This document shows, piece after piece, positions 34,801 through 44,500 of a stretch of DNA of 64,000 nt (its first letter is position 1; each line of letters opens with the position of its first letter). The position numbers and the translations under genes were made by a program. The notes beneath the pieces are model-generated. The model saw nothing but the letters and a program-made list of their open reading frames with translations. It had not been told where the DNA came from and made no database searches. The stretch covers positions 434,001-498,000 of the forward strand of contig JADJTQ010000005.1 of assembly GCA_016711125.1 (NCBI GenBank). The letters are read 5' to 3'. The DNA is from Saprospiraceae bacterium (GTDB lineage: Bacteria; Bacteroidota; Bacteroidia; Chitinophagales; Saprospiraceae).

Positions 34801-35292
34801 GTAACCAAAGTTCCAGCCACGAAGAAGTAGATTTTATCTCGAAATTGGTAAGCGAACTTCTTTCAAAAGAAGTAAAGTGGCAAGATCAGCAGGGTACACA
34901 ACAGCTGTTGCAGAAAAAGGATATCTTAATCATTACCCCCTACAACGCCCAGGTGTCTTTACTATCGCAACATCTCGATGGTTTTGAGATCGGCACGGTC
35001 GACAAATTTCAAGTGAGAAGCTCCCATCGTAATTTACTCGATGGCCAGCTCTTCGGCAGAAGACTCCCCGCGAGGCATGAGCTTTCTATATATGCCTAAC
35101 CGCCTCAATGTGGCTATCTCCCGGGCTCAATGCACTTTTATTTTAGTCGGGTCACCGAATGTTTTTGCGGTAGACTGCCGCAGTCCAGAGCAGATGGTGT
35201 GGGCGAATGGGTATTGTCGGTTTTTGGAGAAGGCGAAGCAGTTTTCGGAAGAGTCCCTTGACTGGGTAAGGGGTGGACAAAGTCACTGTTAG
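31855..35292 (+). pseudogene. TM0106-family RecB-like nuclease/SF1 helicase, multiply frameshifted
   Basis: Read across five frame segments, this is one protein of about 1,140 residues. The N-terminal RecB-like part begins FHFAPTDLSKFSSCKHLTVLD and ends in the cysteine cluster NCTQCSWWLDCDKRRRADDHL, a likely Fe-S site. An RNase H-like part follows (DVFFDIESDRF, HIYHFHHYEKTALKRL, YNEDDCRSTFALRNWL). A superfamily 1 helicase completes it: Walker A GPPGTGKT, FIDEAAQM, GDPRQL, and motif VI MPNRLNVAISRAQ. Frame changes occur near 32130, 32600, 33840, and twice near 35010-35035. The family is predicted to process nucleic acid, and its physiological role is not settled. MITE-like elements lie on both flanks. 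With at least five lesions it is dead unless the sequence is faulty. Confidence 0.85.
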
Positions 35293-35296
35293 GAAG

Positions 35297-35690
35297 GCGA
35301 AATGGAGGGATTATCTAGACGTCTTATATTTAGGATGAAAAATATCTTTGGCGAGAAAAGTTCCACCCCCTGCCCACTCAAGGGGGAAACGTGGCCAAAT
35401 AATTTTGGGTCTTATCACTTTTTATTTTCAAAATGCATTTTCTTGGTTTTGGCCTTCGAGATTATTTCGAAGACAAAATCATTTCAGCAATAGCAAAACT
35501 TTCGGTCCCATGTGTCCCCCTCGTGAGGGGGCAACAATGGTCCAAATCTCTGATTTGGCCAACATTGTGGGGGTGGAAAAGTATTCCTATAAAAGATGAA
35601 ATTGAGGGATTTCGAAAGGACATTTTACATTTAGTATGAAAAATATCTCGGCGGTAGTAATTCCACCCCCTGCCCCCTCAAGGGGGATGG
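35297..35690. repeat. 300-bp tandem repeat containing an intact MITE-like element
   Basis: GAAATGGAGGGA (35299) and GAAATTGAGGGA (35598) open two copies of a unit that continues ATGAAAAATATCT and reaches TTCCACCCCCTGCCC at 35361 and 35661, a 300-bp period. The first unit holds a complete element, 35361-35578, with perfect 10-bp inverted ends TTCCACCCCC/GGGGGTGGAA. The second is truncated soon after its left end. The text matches the element split by the insertion sequence at 29982. Confidence 0.8.
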
Positions 35691-35765
35691 CTGGCGCGGC
35701 AGGCTGGTATTGGGTTTGTGAATAATTTTCACAAAAGTTGAAAACACAGAGCTGGCCAGCAGAGT

Positions 35766-38700
35766 TCACTCCACCTCCTCCACAAAATACATTTGGATCT
35801 CTCCTTTATTCTTAGCAGATATCTTTCCGCGGTTTATGAAGATAAATTGCGGGTCGTCGGCTAACAGTCGGAAGGTGCTTTCGCTGATATTTACCTGGTC
35901 TACTTCGCCACTGCTCTCCATTCGGGAGGCGGTGTTTACGGTATCGCCCCAGATGTCGTATTGGAATTTTTTGACACCGACGATGCCAGCGACTACGGGA
36001 CCGGTGTGGATGCCGCAGCGCATTTCAAAGCCTACTGTGCCGCGCTTTAAATTGAGTGCTTTTCGCTCACGGACAAATTTTTGCATCTCCAGAGCGGCGA
36101 GCACTACATTTCTAGGTTCTGTTTGTTGGGGCAAATGCAGACCCCCTGCCGCTAGGTAAGCGTCACCGATGGTTTTTATTTTTTCGATATGGTATTTACT
36201 GGTTATCTCGTCGAAAGCTTTGAAGCAGATATTAATCTCGGCAACCAGCTCGGTGGCGGTGAGTTGCTCAGAAATGGTGGTAAATTCTTTAATGTCCGTG
36301 AATAGGACGGTGACTTCATCAAAATTACGAGCAGGCGAGAAGCCATTTAATTTTAATTCTTCGGCAACCTCGGCGGGTAAAATGTTCAATAGCAATTCTT
36401 CGGATCGCTCTTTTTCTTTTAGAATGACATCTTTTTGCTCCACGATTTCCGCGGTGCGCTCGGTGACCGTTTTTTCCAGTTGTCTTTGGCGTTTTTTAAG
36501 TTGAGCAGTGCGCCACCGGACGTAAGCGAAAACCATCGCTAACAGCAACGCCAAATAGATCACAAAAGCCCACCAGGTGAGATACCAGGGTGGATTGATC
36601 TCAAAAGAATAGGAGAGAGGTACCTCCAGGATGTTTCCTGATTCATCCTGCGCTTTGACCTCAAAGCGATAAGTCCGGGGCATCCTAATGGCAGGTAAAT
36701 TGGTAAAGCGTATCCGGGTTTCTTTGGTGGCATCGGACCAGTCGGGATCAAATCCAACCAGCTTGGTCTGATAGCTGATGCCCTGTTCAGATGAATAGCT
36801 AAGGGCGGCATATTCAACCTCCAAAATGTTATTGTCAATGGCATTTTGGTGGAGATTAAAGTCACGAAGAACCACCTTTGGGGCCATGGTGTCAGGCGCG
36901 TCAAATAGCGGATTATAAATGGACAATCCTCTAGCAGTACCAAAATAAAGATTTCCATTGCGGTCGATATCGAGACCCGGTAAGCCCCAGGCATGGTCAT
37001 CGAGCAAGCCGTCTTTTTTTTCAACGGTCAGGAGAATCTCTTTGCTATGGGGATCGATTCCCACCAGGCCATGGTCAGTACCGGCCCAGACTAGTGCTGA
37101 TCGCAGATCATAAAGCAATCCAGTGGCACCATTCGCCTTTAAGCCATCCTTAACCGTAATATGAGATTGACTTACCAGAGAATCACCACTCATCACCACA
37201 ATACCTTGCTCGGTACCTACCCACATGACGGAGTCTAACCAGAATAAATGGGATATCATGACAATATTGAAGGTATCTGCCATAACCTCATGTGGGATAA
37301 ACACTTGCTCCTCAATAGACCGGATTTTCTGAAAGCGAGGATTAGTACCAAACTTGAAATCCAGCGAGGCCAATTTATCTATAGTCAGAGGAAATTTACT
37401 TCGTATCATGCCCTCTGCCTGATCTCCAACATAGAGATAGCCTCTACCATCAAACGCAGTGCTACCGGAAGGATCGTCGCTGCAGGCAAATCTCGGGGGG
37501 TAGATAATAAAACTGTTCGTCGACCAGTATAAGCACGGAAGTGGCTCCAAGAAACAGCATCGCCTCAACCCGTTCATCGCTTGCCGGACTTTTGGACATC
37601 GTCGTCACAACCGCTGCATTCATGTGTAAAAAAGGCATGTTGGCAAGATACATCGGTTGGTCCAACAACATGAACCGGGAGGCCTCATTAAATCCCGGTA
37701 GCTGTAATAGGTTGGGGTCTCTGCTGATACAGCTGATTCCCTTGCGCCCTGTGATCCATAATCTCCCTTTCAGGTCTTGCGACAAATAGAGAATGGCATT
37801 ATCAAGCAATCCATCTTCAATTGTCAGAATCTGTCGCGATTCTCCATTTCTTATAAAGGAGATGCCTCCGCCAGTTCCTGCCAACAACAGGGGGGGGGCT
37901 CCTTGCTTCCAGTCCATTTCTGCAAGGACGGACATCACTCCTGGCTCCGGCAGCATATGAGGAGCACCTTCCACCGAGTTTGCAGTGTAGTGGCCAAAGG
38001 CCTTATAGTCGCCAGGTAGCCGGCTCAAACCGGAGTTGGTCGCAATCCAGATGTTTCCTTCGTGATCCTGCATCAAATCCCAGACCACTGGACTTAGTAA
38101 GCCATTTTTCATGGTATAAACGATCGGATTTTGGAGGTCGTTTTTTTGAAATTCAATCAGCCCTCCACCAATGCTGGCCGCTAAAAAATGGCCTTCTCTG
38201 GTTTCGATGACGACTTTTACCACCTGGCCTTGCACCATAGTGCTAGCCTGAGGTTCAAAGATGTATCACCGGGCAGCAGCTGCCAGATCTCGCCGTTAAT
38301 CCGCGAACCCCTAGGGTGCCGCTGCGATCAAGCAACAAATTCTGGGTGGCACCTCGACCGGTTGCATCGGAAGCTCGATCAAATAGGATCGTGTCTAGTT
38401 GTAGGTCGTCAGGGGACAACAACAGCATATGCCTCGAGTCAGTGATCGCACAAATGCGGCCGTCACCCAAGGCTCCAAAACCATATACAATCCTTGTGTT
38501 TTCGCGTAGAGCACTTAGCGAGATGGTATCCGCTACCATTGTTTTCTCCTCGGTATAATGATAACGGATGATTTCCTCCTGCGTGGTTGTCCAGATATTT
38601 CCTTTGCGATCGACGTAGATTTGATCTCGATTATTCATGAGTGTGGTCTGTAGTGACAAACCGTCGATCTCGGTTGTAAAATTTATTTTTTCGCCTGGAC

Positions 38701-39046
38701 GGTATTTTTGCAGAGGATGTTCAGATACCCGAATTCCTTCCGCACTGCCAGCCCAAAGCCTACCTATACTATCTTGTTCGATTGAAAAGACATAGAAGCT
38801 CACTGTCCATTTGGAGTGAATACTTCCATTTGGTGACCGTCATAACGTACCGGGGCCGATGCCACACACGGCAAACCAGATGTAGCCAGTTTGATCTTGA
38901 AACACAGCAGTGACCGAGGTGCCAGGCAAGGGATTGATTTCATTCTCGGACGTAAAATGCCGGAATGGTAGCTCCTGGGCAGCCAACGGAGACAGCATGA
39001 CGCTGGCCAATATAAACAGAATGATGAGGTCGATGCGTTTTTTCAT
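35766..39046 (-). pseudogene. Propeller-sensor adenylate cyclase, multiply frameshifted
   Basis: The joined product is about 1,090 residues: a signal peptide, two-component-type beta-propeller repeats (GYIWFA, RLWAGSAEGI, GNIWIATNSGLSRL, GNLYFGTARGLSIYNP), a Y_Y_Y-like strand region and one membrane helix. A coiled-coil and a class III cyclase domain follow. The cyclase keeps the metal Asp in VLFTDIKEFT and a second in GDAYLAAGG. It also keeps the Lys of KTIGD and the Asp of YDIWGDTVNTASRM, the pair that favours ATP over GTP, so it was an adenylate cyclase. Frame changes lie near 38865, 38815, 38270, 38240 and 37505. The last is a run of six C on the coding strand. The cyclase half alone is still open from 37577, but without its own natural start. 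Confidence 0.85.
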
Positions 39047-39131
39047 TCACTACTTTTTGAAGCTGGATCGCTCAATTAAGATCGATAGCTCTAGTTTGGT
39101 GTTGGCTCGAAAGTAGGAATACTTTGACGTT

Positions 39132-39329
39132 TTAATCGGGTGAAAGTATTTTTTGTTTTTTACAAACACCGCGTAGATAGACCTGACCTGTCTCCCGATG
39201 TACCATACGGGGCGGCAGCTCGATAGATTCGCGGCTCTCTTTGTATAATCGGAAATATTCTATTATGAAGAGAGAAGCTCCGTCACTTTGTAGCAGGATA
39301 AAATCTACATGCTCCGGTTTTGAAGACAT
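39132..39329 (-). CDS. Hypothetical 65-aa ORF
   Basis: A short ORF lies between two broken minus-strand genes. It has mixed charge, a hydrophobic stretch ASLFIIEYF and a basic C-terminus. I recognise no family, and no start or context signal supports it. It may be a relic or chance ORF. Confidence 0.2.
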   Translation of the reverse strand: MSSKPEHVDFILLQSDGASLFIIEYFRLYKESRESIELPPRMVHRETGQVYLRGVCKKQKILSPD

Positions 39330-39360
39330 GCTCCTTTTGTCTTCTCGAAGTAATATCGAA

Positions 39361-39858
39361 TTATTTTTTAGAATTTAATAAAAGCATAAATGCCTTGGGC
39401 TCCATCGTTTGATGTGAATGTGATCCAATAAAAGCCAGGATGAAGATTTCTGAGGGTATCGGTGTTCCTTCTTTCCAGATGCCCAGATCACAGTAAACAG
39501 ATTCGGCATTGGTTATAATATATCGCAGTGATTCATACTGGCCGGCTTGCAGATAAAGTTGGGAGGAGGCCGGATTCGGAAAAAGGTCAATGAAGTTTAG
39601 CAATGAATTTTGGATAATAGCTGTAGTCCCTGAGCCATCAACATCACCATGATGGAAACCCTGACCTAAATGGGTCGTTGTGTTAATATAGTCATCAACC
39701 AGCATTTCACCTAAAGTCCATTGAAGTTGAATATTATTTATTTTATAAATATCTCCGGAAGCTGATATGATGTCAGGTAAGATTTGCTGTGCTATCATCT
39801 CATTGATCGGGATATAGCTCAGAAAGAAAATCGTTAACTTTTTAAATAATCTCAGCAA
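39361..39858 (-). pseudogene. T9SS type-A sorted secreted protein, frameshifted in its tail
   Basis: A signal peptide (to about MIAQQ) is followed by the segment IQLQWTLGEMLVDDYINTTTHLGQGFHHG, common in short Bacteroidota T9SS cargo, and then by the type-A sorting start FPNPASSQLYLQ. In the annotated frame the tail becomes nonsense after CDLGIWKEG. One frame over it reads RNTDTLRNLHPGFYWITFTS ... IYAFIKF and stops at 39368-39370, a normal sorting-signal end. The frameshift therefore lies near 39475. It sits 6 bp behind the larger secreted protein at 39865, suggesting one operon and possibly one surface complex. Confidence 0.75.
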
Positions 39859-39864
39859 GTCCTA

Positions 39865-41553
39865 TTAATTTTTAGGCGATCCTTGAAGTCCGCGCTCTAT
39901 CAAGGGTTCATTTAATTGATTGTGAAATCGGGGCTTTTCGCTCTTTCGAATCACCTTATAATTTTCATATCCCGCTCTCACTGCTTTTACTTCCCAATCA
40001 AAGGAATAGTTACCTTGACCATTAAAGAGTTCCTTAGCAATGAATCCTGAATTGCTCTTTTTTATTACTGCTAAACCTTTTGATTCGGCATCAAGAGGCG
40101 TGATCATCACCGTAATGGATTCATTGGAGCTCACCAGGGTGAAATGTTCGGGAAATTGGATATTAGCAACGCCATCGACCAGCGTGGCAGTGCCTCTTAA
40201 ATAAGCAGCGGCCTCCGGACCTTCAAGGGAAGCATATACGATGTCATGATCTGCCATTAACGGATGAGGTTTGCGAAAATTCTTTATGTCTGCAAAAATG
40301 ACTCCTTCATCAGAACTATTGCTATAGATGCCCGCTTTGATTTGCCCGGTGCTATTGTAAATTGCCAGGTAGCCATTATCTGGAAAGTCATTTAAACTGG
40401 TAAGGAAGGTATTATAGTTGCCATTTGGGCCCAAGGTATAGATTTGTCCATCGCCGGATGTACCGACATAAATCGCGGATTTTATTGTACCACTTTCATC
40501 GTCAATACCAATAAAACCCTGATTTGGAGAATCAGTTGGTGTTGTGATTCGGACATTATTATTTCCATTTTTACCTACCGTTGACAGATAGCCAAAACCG
40601 GATTCATGAACACTTAGATCTAGTTTTTGAGATCCACCTTGGTACAATTGCAAAAAACCCGATCCTGTATTATTGGAAGTTCCCATCCGGTAAGCCGTCT
40701 GTGCATTTCGGTTGTTTCCGTAGTGACCAAAATCTCCATCCACAAAAACATCACCGGTCATTCCAATAATACTTCTATTTTTTAATTTAATGGCACCCGA
40801 ATTGTTTGAGTTGGTGAATATCGATGTAGCCGGATTCAGGCTGTCAATTCCAATGGAAATAAGACCCGGATAATAGAGGGCAGTTCCACTTTTTATTTCT
40901 TTCCAAAAACTCTCCGTATTCGGGTTACCACCTCCTCCGGGTAAGTTGATTGTATTGCCTTTTGAAATCGACAGTTGATTACCAGCTATGGTCAGTGTTT
41001 GCAATTCATTCAGGGGGTCGGCATCAGCGTCATTGACTCCATCCCGTATACCGGCAAGATCGACACTGTTACCGTTTTCAATGCTGAGACTAGTGCCATT
41101 TAATGAAAGTGTCTGTTGATCATTGTCAGTTCCGCTGCCTCGTCCGGCATTCGCTGCTTTCAGGGCAAAAAGAGCATAGGGTACTGCAAGTAATCTGGTA
41201 GTGCCCAATTCGAGATATTCTTCACCACCGTTAATATCCATTTCGGTCCGGATAAAATAGTCATCGTTGCTCCAGTCAATATTTCGGAGATTTCCGAAAA
41301 TGAAACTGCCCATGCCAATCCGAATGTTAAATAATCTATTGCTTGAAGTGGTGACGAAATGTTGTTCGGAAAATTCGAGAAGTCCCTCTTCTGAACCCTT
41401 GACGACACTGATCAAAAGCGAAATATTTTTTTCGGATAACGGTTTTCCATGGACATCACGTGCAATACCCTGGTAATTGAAAGCAAATGGTACCTGGCAA
41501 ATAATGCCAGTAGACCAAATCAGAAGGGCGGTGAGTACCAATAAAGCTTTCAT
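39865..41553 (-). CDS. Secreted tail-fibre-like surface protein (562 aa)
   Basis: A signal peptide ends near GIICQ. It is followed by the widespread Bacteroidota N-terminal motif FNYQGIARDVHGKPLSEKNISL and a beta domain ending LLAVPYALFALKAANAG. The middle contains repetitive short strands of tail-fibre character (QTLSLNGTSLSIENGNSVDL, QTLTIAGNQLSISKGNTINL; then units with GQIYTLGPNG, GFIGIDDESG, GYLAIYNSTG). The C-terminal region (PHPLMADHDIVYASLEGPEAAAYLRGTA) resembles the intramolecular-chaperone-like ends of fibre proteins. No T9SS tail is present, so a T9SS partner (the next gene) may anchor it. The gene is intact. It probably forms a trimeric surface fibre; the ligand is unknown. Confidence 0.7.
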   Translation of the reverse strand: MKALLVLTALLIWSTGIICQVPFAFNYQGIARDVHGKPLSEKNISLLISVVKGSEEGLLEFSEQHFVTTSSNRLFNIRIGMGSFIFGNLRNIDWSNDDYFIRTEMDINGGEEYLELGTTRLLAVPYALFALKAANAGRGSGTDNDQQTLSLNGTSLSIENGNSVDLAGIRDGVNDADADPLNELQTLTIAGNQLSISKGNTINLPGGGGNPNTESFWKEIKSGTALYYPGLISIGIDSLNPATSIFTNSNNSGAIKLKNRSIIGMTGDVFVDGDFGHYGNNRNAQTAYRMGTSNNTGSGFLQLYQGGSQKLDLSVHESGFGYLSTVGKNGNNNVRITTPTDSPNQGFIGIDDESGTIKSAIYVGTSGDGQIYTLGPNGNYNTFLTSLNDFPDNGYLAIYNSTGQIKAGIYSNSSDEGVIFADIKNFRKPHPLMADHDIVYASLEGPEAAAYLRGTATLVDGVANIQFPEHFTLVSSNESITVMITPLDAESKGLAVIKKSNSGFIAKELFNGQGNYSFDWEVKAVRAGYENYKVIRKSEKPRFHNQLNEPLIERGLQGSPKN

Positions 41554-41566
41554 TGTTCGTTTGGTA

Positions 41567-44500
41567 TTAATTATTGATTATTTCGAATTTTTTGGATATC
41601 ATTTTTTTTGCTGATGAGAGCACAACGGTGTAAAATCCTGTAGTGAGTTTGGATACATTAAAGTCCAGGTGATTGGAGCCCCTCGATAAATCGAATTTAC
41701 CCCGATCAATAATTCGGCCATCAATAGTAAGGATTGAATAGTAAAGCGGTTGTTCTTCACTGGACAAAACATCCCAGGACAAGATAATTTTGGGCAGGAT
41801 TTGGATATAATGCACTCTCACCAAGCGCGAAAAGTGTACCAAGGGGTTTTGGAGATTCGACAACTTCGGCAATTTCATGAGGTAAAATTCTCTGGTCGTC
41901 ACAATTGCAATTCTCAGGAAAAGGTATTTCCTCAGGTGAAGATTTAAGATCAGGAGCATCACGGTCATCCCAGCCCTGGGCAAAGGAATAACGACGATAG
42001 TGGTTCCATTTCCAGCCCGGACCCAGAATGTTTTCGTATAAATTATACCCTTCTCTTCTCTTCTGAGACATAAATCTCTTGAGATAAATATCTCTGAATC
42101 CTTTTTCGCCCCGGGGTATGCCCAAAATTTTGCCAACCCCGTTTTCCTGATAAAAAGCGGTAATCGGATAATCCACGTATGGGGATCCATCTTCAAGTTT
42201 CGAAAGGATATAAAATTGATTTTCGGGACCATGATGAGAAACGTCACCTCCACTATAACCGGTTTGTCTTACGGCATCATTGATTTTTTTTAAGAGACTT
42301 AATTGTTCTGGTGTAATTAGTCCTCTTTGTTTATCAAAGTTTTTTAGAGTGTCAATCAGGTATGGATCATCTTCCAGGCCGGCAAGATCGGGATCAAACA
42401 ATCCGACCCCCAGGAGATCATAATCTGCGGTATAAAAGCGTGGATTTCCCTCTTCATCCTTGAGTTCCTCACTAGGATTAGACATGGCATGCATCGAATC
42501 AAGGTGAGAGATGTTGGCCATCATTTGACCATCTCCAAGTGGACAACCAGGTTCACCGGCGGCATCCCAGTGAAAAACTTCAAATTTTTCAGCCTCTTTC
42601 TGAACAAGGAAAATGGACTTTTTCGCATCCTCAACCTGAGGGTCAAAGTATACATCAAATGTTTCTTGCAAAGGACAGTTGTAAGTAATCTTGAGCAACC
42701 TTTTCACAACTTCATGAGGCGCATCTTTTAGTTGCTTGGATGTTTTTTCTGAAAATTTATGAATTACCTTTTCCCTTTCTACCGGATCATCTTCATAAAG
42801 ATCCCATAATTTACTATATCGCTGATCGACCGGGATATATCCTTTTTGTGGTCCCCAATTAGAGCTTTTTCCTTTTAAATTCATGCCTTTGGTGGCAGCA
42901 TTATTCTTAATGAGTGGAGTGGCATCCGGATTCACCGGTCTGGTGAGTATGATTACATTCTGGCTGGCAGCCACCTGGGCAAAGGCCATGGCATGAGATG
43001 GTACCATCCCCGACCAGCAAATGGCCTGGCATCCTTCTTTGTGACGTTGTTTTAAACCAGCCAGTAAAACAGGATCAGGAATTTCAATTGGCAAGGGAGC
43101 GCCGGCTGCGGGAAATCCAGTTGTGTCAAAATTTTCCAGTCCATTTTCAAGAAGCAAGATAACCCTATTGATGATCTCAGGATAACGGGGTGCGTAGCTA
43201 TGAATGTGATTTTCGAAATGTGTAATAAAGGGAGCCTTTAAGCCACCGGTCTGACTTTGGTAACGTACAACTCCATCGTTTAAGTCATTTTTAAAAATCA
43301 GATATCTTAAAAAGTCTATTGAATTGAGATTTGGGTCTTTTTTTATAGTGTCATTATTTAAAAACTCACCCGCGATTAAGTCCCAGCGCTCGTCAGCGAC
43401 AACTTTGCGAAAGTCATCATCCTCTTCAAAAATATTGTACTCTGCAGTTTCATATTGCAGCAGAGTTTCATCCTTATCGTTTATGATCCAACTGTCATCA
43501 TCACCGTCAAGCAATAGATGCCAGTTTTGCCAAAATGCAGTGAAGCCGTCGTCGATTCGTTGCAATAAAGTGACAAACTGGCTGGGTTTGGTGGCAGTCA
43601 GGGTAGCTTCAATAGGAAGAGGAGTAAAGGGTCCTCTCTTTTGATTCGTATTTCGGAGAGATGCCGGCAGACGGCGATATTCACCCAGCATGTTACCAAG
43701 AAATCCTCTCAATCCGGAGCGGTAAAAATAAAAGAAGGTCGTGGCACCATTAAGAATGTTGGCATAAGTCGCATAGGTCTCGGGTTCGCCCACATTCGAT
43801 TCGAAATTATGAACATTGTTGACACTACAAACGATGGCATGACTTGGTACTTTTGTAGGACCGATTCGATTCAGGGCTGCGCTAGATGGGATCTGGCTGT
43901 AGACAGCCCCGGTCTCACTCGGACCACCCACGAGCCAGGAGGTGAAGGGAATTGCTGTATTTCCTAACTTTACGAGCAATGGTAAATTGGAATTTTTCCA
44001 AGAAGTTTTGAAGAAATTTTGAAAATAACTTAAGTCAGAACCGTGGTGAGTCGAGGCAATTGTAATTAACCGGTTTATATCTCCCGAATTAAAATTTTCG
44101 CTGCGGTAATAGTCTGCATTAAATCCCGATGGTACCCGTTGGGAATCAGAAGCCAGTACCCGGGGCAATACACCTCCCATACTATGACCGATTAGGTCAG
44201 CCTTGGTTGTAGCTATATTCAAAACGGTTCGGTAATATGTGATTGCTTCTTTAATTCCCCCCGGATTCTCGTAGACAACTTTTCGATTGGACTGGAACGA
44301 AGAACTCGGTTCGGTAAAAGGCAGGTTTGTATCCTTCTGACCGTTGGTGCTGGAATAGTCCACCGTAAATACTTTAAATCCTCGCTGTTCAAGGGTCTGA
44401 AACATGGAGTTAGCACTGGGAGAAATGGCTTTTTTCCAACAATTGAGCGGATTGTCGAAAGTACCATGTACCAGCACAACCGGGGGGCGAGTCAGGGCAA

